The position numbers and the translations under genes are program-made. DNA of 64,000 bases from Arthrobacter sp. OAP107 (lineage in GTDB: Bacteria > Actinomycetota > Actinomycetes > Actinomycetales > Micrococcaceae): contig NZ_JBEPOK010000001.1 in NCBI RefSeq assembly GCF_040546765.1, positions 5,208,001 through 5,272,000 on the forward strand. The letters are read 5' to 3'. Shown here in pieces: positions 39,553-47,492 of the stretch. Every line of letters starts with the position of its first letter. The first letter of the stretch is position 1. Under the pieces are notes generated by a model, which was not told the origin of the DNA, ran no database searches, and saw only the letters and a program-made list of their open reading frames with translations.

Positions 39553-40232
39553 TTTTTCTTCCGGTGAATTGCTGGTTCCGTCTTCTGGAAGTCCTCGGGA
39601 AACTGTTCGCGGTACTTGCCGATGTGCGAGGCCGACTGGGCGGCGGCGCGGTCGGGGTCGCCGCTGGCGATGGCTTCGTAGAGTTCCCGGTGTTCCTGGA
39701 TCAGTTCCGGCAGATCGCTGACGTGGCGGAAAAGCCAGTGCATGCGGCCCTGCAGCGGTTCCAGCGCGGATTTGAGAAAGTTGTTGTCGGCGATGCCGGT
39801 GATGGCATCGTGGAATTCGCTGTTGGCGCGGTGCGCCTCGATCACCGCTCCCTTGGCAAGGCAGCGGTCGGCCTCATCCAGCAGGCCCTTCAGGCGGTCG
39901 AGGTCCCCGGCCGTGGCGCGGGTGGCGGCGAGCCGGCAGGCCAGCACTTCCAGGGACTGCCGGACGTCGAAGAGGTCCTCGACGTCCTTGGCGCTGAGGG
40001 TGCTGACCTCCGCGCCCCGGGCGCCGCGGTCGCTGATGAGCCCTTCCTGGCGGAGCATCCTCAGCGCCTCCCGGACGGGAAGCCGGGAAACATTGAATTC
40101 AGCCGCGAGGTCGCGTTCCACCAGCCGGGTGCCGGGAACGTAGTGCCCCTCAAAGATCCGGGTGCGGAGCGTATCCCGGACAGCCTCGCGGAGGGGGCGT
40201 TCCTTGTCCTGGGTCTCTTCTGCGGTAAGCAT
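39549..40232 (-). CDS. GntR-family regulator, FCD (FadR/VanR) subgroup
   Basis: This is a 227-residue regulator. An N-terminal winged helix (about 15-80) has the typical VRDTLRTRIFEGHYVPGTRL and FNVSRLPVREALRMLRQEGL, and a C-terminal helical FCD ligand domain has SEFHDAITGIADN and the metal-type His in HRELYEAIASGD. Start ATG 40232 follows GGAG by 4 bases. It lies inside the hydantoinase operon and overlaps the racemase homologue. The double palindrome at 41783-41811, upstream of the operon, is its probable binding site. Confidence 0.92.
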   Translation of the reverse strand: MLTAEETQDKERPLREAVRDTLRTRIFEGHYVPGTRLVERDLAAEFNVSRLPVREALRMLRQEGLISDRGARGAEVSTLSAKDVEDLFDVRQSLEVLACRLAATRATAGDLDRLKGLLDEADRCLAKGAVIEAHRANSEFHDAITGIADNNFLKSALEPLQGRMHWLFRHVSDLPELIQEHRELYEAIASGDPDRAAAQSASHIGKYREQFPEDFQKTEPAIHRKKK

Positions 40233-40300
40233 GGTGCTCCATTCGGATTCTTGGTGACTTTGCGTTCCCGGCCGGCGGGAGGTGGGGCCTGCTGCCCAGC

Positions 40301-41658
40301 TTAGACAGGCAGCCGCTTGTTGTAGTTCAGGGTAAGCACGGAGGCCCCCATGATGATGGCGGATCCCACGAAGTAGAGCAGCGCCCAGGTGTAGGAGCCG
40401 GTGGCGCCCACGATCAGGCCGACGGCGATCGGGGTGACGAAGCCCGAGATGTTGCCGCTGAAGTTCATGGCCCCGCCGAGGACACCGGCGTTGGTGCGGC
40501 CGCCCAGGATGGACGGGATGCTCCAGAACAGGCCCACCCAGCGGAGGAAGAACATCACCACGGAGAGAAGGACGACGGCGGTGGTCGGGTCGGCGACGAC
40601 GGTCACCCCGACGAGACCGCCCACCACGACGACGCTGGAGATACCCAGCAGCGTCCGCATGACGCGGTTGGCGGACGCACCGGACGCGCGCCACTTGTCC
40701 GCAATGGTGCCGCCCAGGATCTCGCCGACAAAGCCGGCGCCGAAGATCACGAAGGTGGACCAGCCGATGGTTTTCAGGTCGAAGCCCTTGGCCTGGGCCA
40801 GGTACAGCGGACCCCAGGTGAGCAGGCCGTAGAACACTCCATTGAAGCCCAGCCAGCCGAAGCACATGGCCCAGAAGGAGCGGAACTTCAGGTAGGGGAG
40901 CAGGGCGCGCTTGCCCTTGCTGCCTTCCCGCTGCGCTTCTGCATCCTCCTCGGCGTGGGAGGCCTCGATATAGTCGGCCTCGGCCGTGTTGACGCCGCGG
41001 TGCTGGCGGGGGTTGTCGCGGACGTACCACCAGACGGCAAGGCCCATGAGGACGGTGGCGGCGCCGGCGATGACAAACGAACTGCGCCAGCTGCCTGTGG
41101 CGGCGATGAGGCCCGCGATCAGGATGCCGCCCAGGCCGGCGCCGAGGGGAGCGCCGGCGTCCAGGATGGTGGCGCCGCGGCCACGCTCCGACCTGTGCAT
41201 CCAGATGGCGTTCAGCTTGCCGCCGGCCGGCATGACGCCTGCCTCGGTGACGCCGATGCCGAGCCGGGCGATGAACATGCTGAGGAAGCCGCCGGCCATG
41301 CCGGAGACGGCGGTTGCCGCGCCCCAGCCCAGGCAGGAGGCGGTCATGACCTTGCGGGGCCGAACTTGTCGATCAGCAAGCCGACCGGGATCTGCATCAG
41401 GGCGTAGGTCCAGAAGAAGGCGGAGAGCAGCAGGCCCACAAGCTCCGGGGCGAGGTTGAACTCCTTTTGGATGATGGGCAGCGCAACCGAGATGGAACCG
41501 CGGTCGATGTAGTTGACGGAAACCAGGACGAGCAGCAGCAGGAACAGCTTCCAGCGGACGTTTGTGCGCCGTTGCACGCCGTCCTTGCCGGGCTTGGTGC
41601 CGCGGGACTCAGGGGATTGGGCCTGGGTTGTCACTGCTTCAGTATCTGGGAGAGACAC
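40301..41658 (-). CDS. ACS-family MFS importer (frameshifted at 41356-41359)
   Basis: This is an organic anion:cation symporter of the MFS superfamily. The N-terminal part begins with GTG 41658 (AAAGGAG 5 bases upstream) and has VNYIDRGSISVALPIIQKEF and QIPVGLLIDKFGP, then stops early at 41344. The remaining helices (from MTASCLGWGAATAV) continue in the next frame to 40301. A base seems to be missing in the C-run (GGGG at 41356-41359 on the plus strand); restoring it gives the normal DKFGPRKVM loop. It should import the ring or organic acid used by the operon. Whether the gene is truly broken is open. Confidence 0.8.
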
Positions 41659-41782
41659 AGCTTCTCCTTTGCGGGAAGGGTGCGGGCAGGGGATGGGGGA
41701 TGTAGTGGGGCGGTGCGGCCGCGGTTCGGCGGGTATCTTTGGGCCGGCCGTGGTGGTTTTGCGCCGGCGGAACAGTCCTGCC

Positions 41783-41811
41783 ATTTGGGATCCCGATTTG
41801 GGATCCCAAAT
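41783..41811. promoter_or_regulatory. GntR-type double operator
   Basis: ATTTGGGATCCC (41783-41794) is followed after one base by the perfect palindrome ATTTGGGATCCCAAAT (41796-41811). TTGG-N4-CCAA-type palindromes suit FCD-group GntR regulators. The site lies about 125 bp before the importer operon and 117 bp before the divergent aldo/keto reductase, so it could serve both. Confidence 0.6.
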
Positions 41812-41927
41812 TCACGATAGGTGTGGCGCGGGACACTGTCAAGGGTTTTCGGGGAAGATGGCCGTGGCCCGCGAAAAAACGAATTGTGACTGCGGGCGGG
41901 AACTGCAGACAGGGAAGGGAGGACCCA

Positions 41928-42911
41928 ATGAAGACGGTCCGACTAGGAAACTCCGGGCTGGAAATCAGCGCCGTCATCCTGGGCATGATGAGCTACGGCG
42001 ACCCGGGGAAGGGGTCGCACGGGTGGAGCGTGGGCCTGGACGAAGCCAGGCCCTTCGTGCGGCGCGCCTACGAGGCCGGCATCACCACCTTCGATACGGC
42101 CAATGTGTACTCGGCCGGCTCGAGTGAAGAGATCACCGGCACCCTGCTCAAGGAACTCGCGCCGCGCGAGGAGATCCAGATCGCCACCAAGGTCCACGGC
42201 CGGATGCGCCAGGCCCGCAACGGGGCCGGCCTCAGCCGGGCCGCGATCATGCACGAGATCGACGCGTCCCTCACCCGGCTGGGGACCGACTACGTCGACC
42301 TCTACCAGATCCACCGCCATGACCCGGTGACTCCCGTCGAGGAGACGATGGAAGCCCTGCACGACGTCGTGAAGGCCGGCAAGGCGCGGTACATCGGCGC
42401 GTCGAGCATGTGGGCTTGGCAATTCGCCCAAATGCAGCATGTGGCGGAGCTGCACGGCTGGACCAGGTTTGTGTCCATGCAGGACCAGTACAACCTCCTC
42501 GAGCGGGAGGAGGAACGCGAAATGCACCCGTTCTGCCAGGCAACCGGCGTGGGCGTCATCCCCTGGAGCCCGCTGGCACGCGGCAACCTGACCCGGCCGT
42601 GGGGTGCCGCCGGATCGGGACCGCGGAAGGACACGGACGAGTTCGGCAAGGGCCTGTACAGGCAGGACGAGGAGGCGAACAAAGCCATCGTCGACGCCGT
42701 CGCCGCCGTGGCGGACGAACGTGGCGTGCCGATGGCGCAGATCGCCCTGGCCTGGAGCGCGGCCAAGTCCGCGGTGACCGCACCCATCATCGGGGCGACG
42801 AAGGAACGCCATATCGACGACGCCGCTGCCGCCGTCGGGCTTGAACTGACCGAATCCGAGATCCGGCGCCTCGAAGAGAGCTACACGCCGCGTAACCCCT
42901 CCGGGTTCTGA
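41928..42911 (+). CDS. Aldo/keto reductase
   Basis: This is a 327-residue NADPH-dependent aldo/keto reductase. The tetrad is visible: Asp in TFDTANVYS, Tyr in the same segment, Lys in IATKVHG and His in YQIHRHD. The cofactor region near the end is APIIGATKERHIDDAA. Start ATG 41928 has GGAGG 5 bases upstream. It is divergent from the hydantoinase operon over the GntR-type double palindrome, so it may be co-regulated with it. The substrate is unknown. Confidence 0.9.
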   Translation: MKTVRLGNSGLEISAVILGMMSYGDPGKGSHGWSVGLDEARPFVRRAYEAGITTFDTANVYSAGSSEEITGTLLKELAPREEIQIATKVHGRMRQARNGAGLSRAAIMHEIDASLTRLGTDYVDLYQIHRHDPVTPVEETMEALHDVVKAGKARYIGASSMWAWQFAQMQHVAELHGWTRFVSMQDQYNLLEREEEREMHPFCQATGVGVIPWSPLARGNLTRPWGAAGSGPRKDTDEFGKGLYRQDEEANKAIVDAVAAVADERGVPMAQIALAWSAAKSAVTAPIIGATKERHIDDAAAAVGLELTESEIRRLEESYTPRNPSGF

Positions 42912-43059
42912 CACCGGGTTCTGCAGTGGCCGGGATCCTGGCGCGTGGAGTCACGGCTTGTAAACGGGGGTAAGTCTGTCGCTGTCGGGGTACGGGTCAC
43001 CACAACAGAGAACTCAGGGCGTTGGGGGACTGACGTTGAGGGACCCGGAAGGATCGGCG

Positions 43060-43593
43060 ATGGCACAGGCTTCTTTGCTGGAGCGCATGAAAAGGCAGTG
43101 GCACGGGCTCGGGGCGGGTGTGTATGCGGCTGCCCTGGTGATCGTGGTCCTGGGACTTTGCGGCGTCGTCGGCGTTCTCTTCCATCTCCCGTGGCTTTTT
43201 CCCAGCCTCGGTCCTACGGTGATGCTGTTCTTCGAGTCCCCTGAGCAGGAGGCCTCGAGGCCGGTCAACGCGCTCGCCGGCCACGGCGTCGGGCTGCTCG
43301 CGGGAGCCCTGTGCCTCTACGCCTTTGGCTTGCAGGACCAGCCCTCGGCTCCCGTGGGCGGACTGACGCCGCTGCATGTGGTCAGCGGGGTCCTTTCGGT
43401 GGCGCTGACGACGTTGGTGCTGACGTGGATCGGCGTGCCGCATCCGCCCGCAGGAGCGACCACGCTGATCATCAGTCTCGGCATCCTCACCACGCCGCCG
43501 CAGCTCGTATCCGTCGCCGGCGCGGTGGTCATGACCACGCTCATCGGCTGGGGACTGAACATGCTGCTGGGGACCCGCCCGGCCACGAAATGA
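43060..43593 (+). CDS. HPP-family membrane protein
   Basis: This is a 177-residue integral membrane protein with about four helices and the family hallmark GVPHPPAGATTLIISLG. LPWLFPSLGPTVMLFFESP and GHGVGLLAGALCLYAFGL are other conserved parts. HPP proteins have been linked to nitrite transport in plastids and cyanobacteria; in this setting the role is open. Start ATG 43060 with GGAAGGA is better than TTG 43036. Confidence 0.82.
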   Translation: MAQASLLERMKRQWHGLGAGVYAAALVIVVLGLCGVVGVLFHLPWLFPSLGPTVMLFFESPEQEASRPVNALAGHGVGLLAGALCLYAFGLQDQPSAPVGGLTPLHVVSGVLSVALTTLVLTWIGVPHPPAGATTLIISLGILTTPPQLVSVAGAVVMTTLIGWGLNMLLGTRPATK

Positions 43594-43600
43594 GCCAGAT

Positions 43601-44569
43601 TCACTGGAATGCCCTGGATCCCGGGGTGTCCCCGGCTCCTTCAGCTTCCGCGGGCCCGTGGGCATCCCGGTGCGCCAGGATTTCGGCGAGCTCCGCGAGC
43701 CGGTGGGCGCGGGCCGACTCGGCCGGCGTGAACGGCTCGCCGGGACGGAAGAAGGTGATGGGTCCGTGCCAGGCGGTCGGGATCTTCAGGAGGGTCCCGG
43801 CGTCGTTCATTAGGCCGCCGTTGGGTTGGGCGCGGCTCGCTTGGGCACCCCTCGTTTGGGCGCTGTTCGTTTGGGCGCTGTGGCGGGCTGACTCGCTGGC
43901 CGGGTCAAGGATTCGCGCGGACAGCAGCTCCGCCACGGCCAGCGGCAGCTCCCCGGGACTGGCGGCGATCCGGGCGGCCAGGCTCAGGGCCTTGGTCTGC
44001 CCGTCGGCCATGGCCAGGGCGGTGGTGGGCCACACCTGCGCGCTTCGGCCGCCGCCGTCCGCCAGGGCCTCCAGCAGCTGGCGTTCGCTGACTTCGCCGG
44101 GGGCGGACAGCACGAACTCGTCCATCACACCGCCCCGGACCGGATGAACGTGGATGCCCATGATGTTGGTGTCCAGCAGCGCCAGGGACCGGGTAATCCG
44201 CTTCAGGGAACCGGGCTCGTCGCGGAGCACGGTCCTCGCGCGCCACAGCGCAGGCGCCGTGCCGAGGCGCCGCCGGTACCGCAGCGCGGGCGCATGCAGC
44301 CACCGCCGCAGGATCCGCGCGGCCGACGGCTCGGCCACCCAGATCACCAGGACGGTGGCCGTCAGCGTCAGGACCAGCACCTTGGCGAGGTAGGGCAGGT
44401 GCGTCTGCACCACGAGCGCGTGCACAAGGAGTTCGATCGGGAGCATGACGGCGACATTGGCCACCGTGAGGCGGGTTTTCGTTGGCTCCGGCATCTGCCC
44501 GCAGACTTCGCAGCTCAGTTCGGAGGCGGCGGAATTCGGCTTGTGCGGCTTCGGTCCATGGCGCTTCAT
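43601..44569 (-). CDS. Membrane-anchored ACT-domain protein
   Basis: This is a 322-residue protein. A CEVCGQ pair stands near the start, followed by two transmembrane helices (VAVMLPIELLVHALVV and VLVLTLTATVLVIWVAEP) and an ACT-like ligand domain from about residue 110 (TVLRDEPGSLKRITRSLALLD..IMGIHVHPV). The C-terminal half is a helical stretch interrupted by a five-residue tandem repeat (about residues 230-249). ACT domains bind amino acids; this may be a membrane sensor. The function is not established. It is convergent with the HPP gene. Confidence 0.7.
   Translation of the reverse strand: MKRHGPKPHKPNSAASELSCEVCGQMPEPTKTRLTVANVAVMLPIELLVHALVVQTHLPYLAKVLVLTLTATVLVIWVAEPSAARILRRWLHAPALRYRRRLGTAPALWRARTVLRDEPGSLKRITRSLALLDTNIMGIHVHPVRGGVMDEFVLSAPGEVSERQLLEALADGGGRSAQVWPTTALAMADGQTKALSLAARIAASPGELPLAVAELLSARILDPASESARHSAQTNSAQTRGAQASRAQPNGGLMNDAGTLLKIPTAWHGPITFFRPGEPFTPAESARAHRLAELAEILAHRDAHGPAEAEGAGDTPGSRAFQ
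43822..43881. repeat. Four tandem 15-bp units inside the ACT-protein gene
   Basis: Two perfect copies of a 15-bp unit (43852-43866 and 43867-43881) and two decayed ones upstream encode xAQxx pentads (SAQTN, SAQTR, GAQAS, RAQPN). Unit number may vary between strains. Confidence 0.75.
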
Positions 44570-44769
44570 GCTGCCAGCCTGCCCGGCAGCTGTTTCAGCA
44601 GGATTGCCCCAACGTTCCGATCCCGCGAATTCTCACCCGGATGCAATCGGGGGTGTTGACGGGCTATGGCCAGCCTCCCGGCTGCTCCCTACACTGAAGG
44701 GACCAGCGTGCGGAGCTCCCGTACAACGGCCTGCTCGCACGGAAGAGTCCACTCGTGGAGAGCACCGTC

Positions 44770-45747
44770 ATGTCCATCAGCATCAGTTCAGGTCATACAC
44801 GCCGCCGTGCCGCCGTAGGGTTCCTCGCCCTCGCCGCGCTCCTGGTCCCCGCACCCGTCGCCTCGGCCGGAGGGGCCGGGGCAGTGCAGTCCCGTGCGGG
44901 GGAAGTTGCTCCGGTCATCCTGCTGGACGGGGCCAAGGGTGCCGAAGGCATCGCGGCCGCCGGCGGCCATAAATTCTTCGCCGGCGACCTGGTCACCGGA
45001 GACATTTACCGCGGCGACATCCGCAAGGACAAAGCAACGAAGTTCATCGATGCCCCGAGCGGCAGGGTGGCCGTGGGCATGAAGGTGGACCGGGCCAACG
45101 ACCTGCTGTTCGTCGCCGGCGGTCCGACCGGCCAGGCCTACGTGTACGACACCGACACGGGCAAGACGGTCAAGACCTACCAGCTGACCAAGAAGGAGGC
45201 CTTCATCAATGACGTGGCGCTCACCGACCATGGCGCCTGGTTCACCAACTCGCGGCAGGCTGAGCTGTACTTCATTCCGGTGGACGACGACGGCGACCTC
45301 GGCACCGCGCGCACGCTGGCCCTGAAGGGCCCCGCGGCGGACACCAGCAAGCAGTTCAACCTCAACGGCATCGCCTACTCCCGCGACGCCCGCCGTCTGG
45401 TGGTGGCCCACTCGGGCAACGCTGCGCTGTACACAGTCAGCCCGCGGACCGGCAACAGCACTGAAATCACCGGCGCGAACGTGCCCAACGTCGACGGCAT
45501 CCTGGTCAAGGGCAGCACCGTCTGGGCCGTGCAGAACATGTCCAACCAGATCAGCCGGCTGCGCGTGAACTTCCACGAGTCCACGGCAAAGCTGCGGGAA
45601 GTCATCACCAGCCCGCACTTCAACATCCCGACGACGGCCGCCCTCTTCGATGACACCCTCGCCGCCGTCAACGCCAAGTTTGGCGTGCCGAACGCCAAGA
45701 CCTTCGAAGTGGTGACCGTGGACGCGCGCACCAACGCCACCAAGTAG
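44770..45747 (+). CDS. Secreted beta-propeller protein (SMP-30/gluconolactonase-like)
   Basis: This is a 325-residue exported protein. The first 35 residues are a signal peptide with twin Arg near the start (HTRRRAAVGFLALAALLVPA) and a VASAGG cleavage region. The rest is built of propeller-blade repeats: GDIYRGDIRKDK, VDRANDLLFVAGG, YVYDTDTGKTVKTY, VALTDHGAWFTNS, FNLNGIAYSRDARRLVVAHS. It resembles SMP-30/gluconolactonase-like or NHL-type propellers. The enzymatic role is unknown. Start ATG 44770 has GGAGAG upstream. Confidence 0.75.
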   Translation: MSISISSGHTRRRAAVGFLALAALLVPAPVASAGGAGAVQSRAGEVAPVILLDGAKGAEGIAAAGGHKFFAGDLVTGDIYRGDIRKDKATKFIDAPSGRVAVGMKVDRANDLLFVAGGPTGQAYVYDTDTGKTVKTYQLTKKEAFINDVALTDHGAWFTNSRQAELYFIPVDDDGDLGTARTLALKGPAADTSKQFNLNGIAYSRDARRLVVAHSGNAALYTVSPRTGNSTEITGANVPNVDGILVKGSTVWAVQNMSNQISRLRVNFHESTAKLREVITSPHFNIPTTAALFDDTLAAVNAKFGVPNAKTFEVVTVDARTNATK

Positions 45748-45834
45748 ACCCGGCACACAACCCCCGGGGGCGGGAAACACAAACGGCCGGGGAGACGAAC
45801 GCAACAGCGCAGCAGGCGGCCTCCACGGGAAAAG

Positions 45835-45849
45835 CGGGGGCCGCCCCCG
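45835..45849. terminator. Possible terminator after the propeller gene
   Basis: CGGGGG (45835-45840) pairs with CCCCCG (45844-45849), followed by TTAAA. A weak candidate; it stands 70 bases before the next start. Confidence 0.35.
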
Positions 45850-45919
45850 TTAAACTGGTAAGCGGACGCCAGTGCCGCCGTCGTCAGTTCCAGACTGCAA
45901 CGAAAGGCGCGATTCCCCC

Positions 45920-46996
45920 GTGAAGCTGCTGGCCGAGATGTTCACCCTTGCCCCGGCAAACAAGGATCATCACGTCGCCATGCGCTGCGCCGTTGGCGTG
46001 TTCGTCCCGCTGATCACCCTGGTGCTGCTGGGCCGCCTGGACCTGGCGATCTTCGCCTCGTTCGGCGCGTTCACCGGCATCTACGGCCGTGGCGAACTGC
46101 ACCGCAAGCGGTTCTTCATCCAGGTCCGGGCCGGTGCGCTCATGCTCCTGGTGATCCTCCTGGCGACGCTGACAGCCCGCGTGGTGCACGCCGGTGGCCT
46201 GTCCCCGGAGGCGGGCATCTGGCTGCAGGTGCTGGCCACCACCCTGGTGGCAGGCGGCTGCTCATGGGTGATCGCCCGGTGGCGGCACCGGCCGGCCGGG
46301 TCGCTGTTCCACATCTTCGCGTTCGCCGCGATCGCGTCCATCCCCAGCCAGCCGCCGCTGTGGCAGTGCCTGCTGGCGTCCGCCGTGACCACGCTTTTCT
46401 GCCTGGCCGTCGGCCTGTCCTCCCGGGTGCTGCGGAGCCACCGGACGCCGTGGGAAATGCCTCCGCCCGTCCGGCTGACCGGGGATGAGAAGCGCGCAGC
46501 CGGGCAGGAAGCCGTGGGCTACCTCGTGGCCGCGGGGCTGGCCGGCACGCTCGCCACCCTCGTGGGCCAACAGCTCGGCTTCGGGCACAACTACTGGGCC
46601 ATGGTGGCGGCGGTGGTTCCGCTGGTGGGCCGCACCACGCGGCACCGCATTGCCCGCGGCGTCCAAAGGATCATCGGCACCGTGCTGGGCCTCATCCTGC
46701 TGGCGGGGATCCTGCTGCTGCAGCCGGTGCCGTGGCAGACGGTCCTGGTGATCGCCATCTGCCAGTTCGGCGCGGAGCTCTTCATTGCCCGCAACTACGT
46801 GCTGGCCCAGGTTTTCGTGACGCCGCTGGCGCTGATCTCCACGCTGCTGGTTTCGCCGGCCGCGCCCGGCATCCTGCTCCGGGACCGGATCGTGGAGACA
46901 GTGATCGGCGCCGCCGTCGGTATCGCCGTGGTGCTGGCCCCTGCCGCGTGGTCCCGGCTTTCGCGGCAGGCGTCGGCGGGCGCCGCGGCGCGGTAA
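45920..46996 (+). CDS. FUSC-like aromatic acid exporter family membrane protein
   Basis: This is a membrane protein of about 358 residues with two similar halves of hydrophobic helices, as in the FUSC/YccS/aromatic acid exporter family. Landmarks are AMRCAVGVFVPLITLVLLGRL, FASFGAFTGIYGR, and in the second half GFGHNYWAMVAAVVPLVGRTTRHRIARGVQRIIGT (given here as two parts: GFGHNYWAMVAAVVPL and RIARGVQRIIGTVLG). Start GTG 45920 is uncertain; GTG 45872 and ATG 45938 are in frame. It could export aromatic acids, in line with the catabolic genes around it. Confidence 0.75.
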   Translation: MKLLAEMFTLAPANKDHHVAMRCAVGVFVPLITLVLLGRLDLAIFASFGAFTGIYGRGELHRKRFFIQVRAGALMLLVILLATLTARVVHAGGLSPEAGIWLQVLATTLVAGGCSWVIARWRHRPAGSLFHIFAFAAIASIPSQPPLWQCLLASAVTTLFCLAVGLSSRVLRSHRTPWEMPPPVRLTGDEKRAAGQEAVGYLVAAGLAGTLATLVGQQLGFGHNYWAMVAAVVPLVGRTTRHRIARGVQRIIGTVLGLILLAGILLLQPVPWQTVLVIAICQFGAELFIARNYVLAQVFVTPLALISTLLVSPAAPGILLRDRIVETVIGAAVGIAVVLAPAAWSRLSRQASAGAAAR

Positions 46997-47030
46997 GGGG
47001 CTGCTCAGCCACAAATCAGGCAGAGACGGT

Positions 47031-47492
47031 TCATTCGGCAACCAGGAGCGCCTGCGGCGCGGCCTGCTTCATCCTTGTCTGCAGCCACCGGATCTCCAGC
47101 GCGGAGTCGCCTTCGCACTGCTTCACCACGGCCTGGAGCTCCTTGTCCCGGTCACCCTTGGCGGCCTGCCCCAGCATCATCCAGGTGACGTCGATGTGGT
47201 TGACCAGCACGTACAGGTCCTGCAGGTCCAGCATCAAAGCCAGCGGACCGGAGCGGACCTCCCTCACGCCGCTGGCCGTCAGCCGGTGCTCCTCCTCGCC
47301 CTCGACGTCCTCACCGTAGCGGACGATGACCGGCTTCAGCGCCTCCCGGTGCGCGTCGCACTTTTTGGCGAACGTCTGCAGGATGAAGTGCACGTCGGGC
47401 TCGTCGCCATGGCCGTCCGCCACCACCCGGAACGACGATGCGAGCGTGGCCTCCGCCTCGTCCAGCAGGCCGATGTAGACAGGGAGTTTCAT
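47031..47492 (-). CDS. Small helical protein coupled to the molybdopterin oxidoreductase
   Basis: This is a 153-residue mostly helical, acidic protein. It begins MKLPVYIGLLDEAEATLASS and has several charged helices (VHFILQTFAKKCDAHREAL, LVNHIDVTWMMLGQAAKGD, LEIRWLQTRMKQAAPQAL). It may be a four-helix bundle of the ferritin/hemerythrin sort, with His and Glu scattered, but no exact metal motif can be read. Its ATG overlaps the stop of the oxidoreductase gene (ATGA), so it is probably a partner, chaperone or electron-transfer subunit of that enzyme. Confidence 0.65.
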   Translation of the reverse strand: MKLPVYIGLLDEAEATLASSFRVVADGHGDEPDVHFILQTFAKKCDAHREALKPVIVRYGEDVEGEEEHRLTASGVREVRSGPLALMLDLQDLYVLVNHIDVTWMMLGQAAKGDRDKELQAVVKQCEGDSALEIRWLQTRMKQAAPQALLVAE

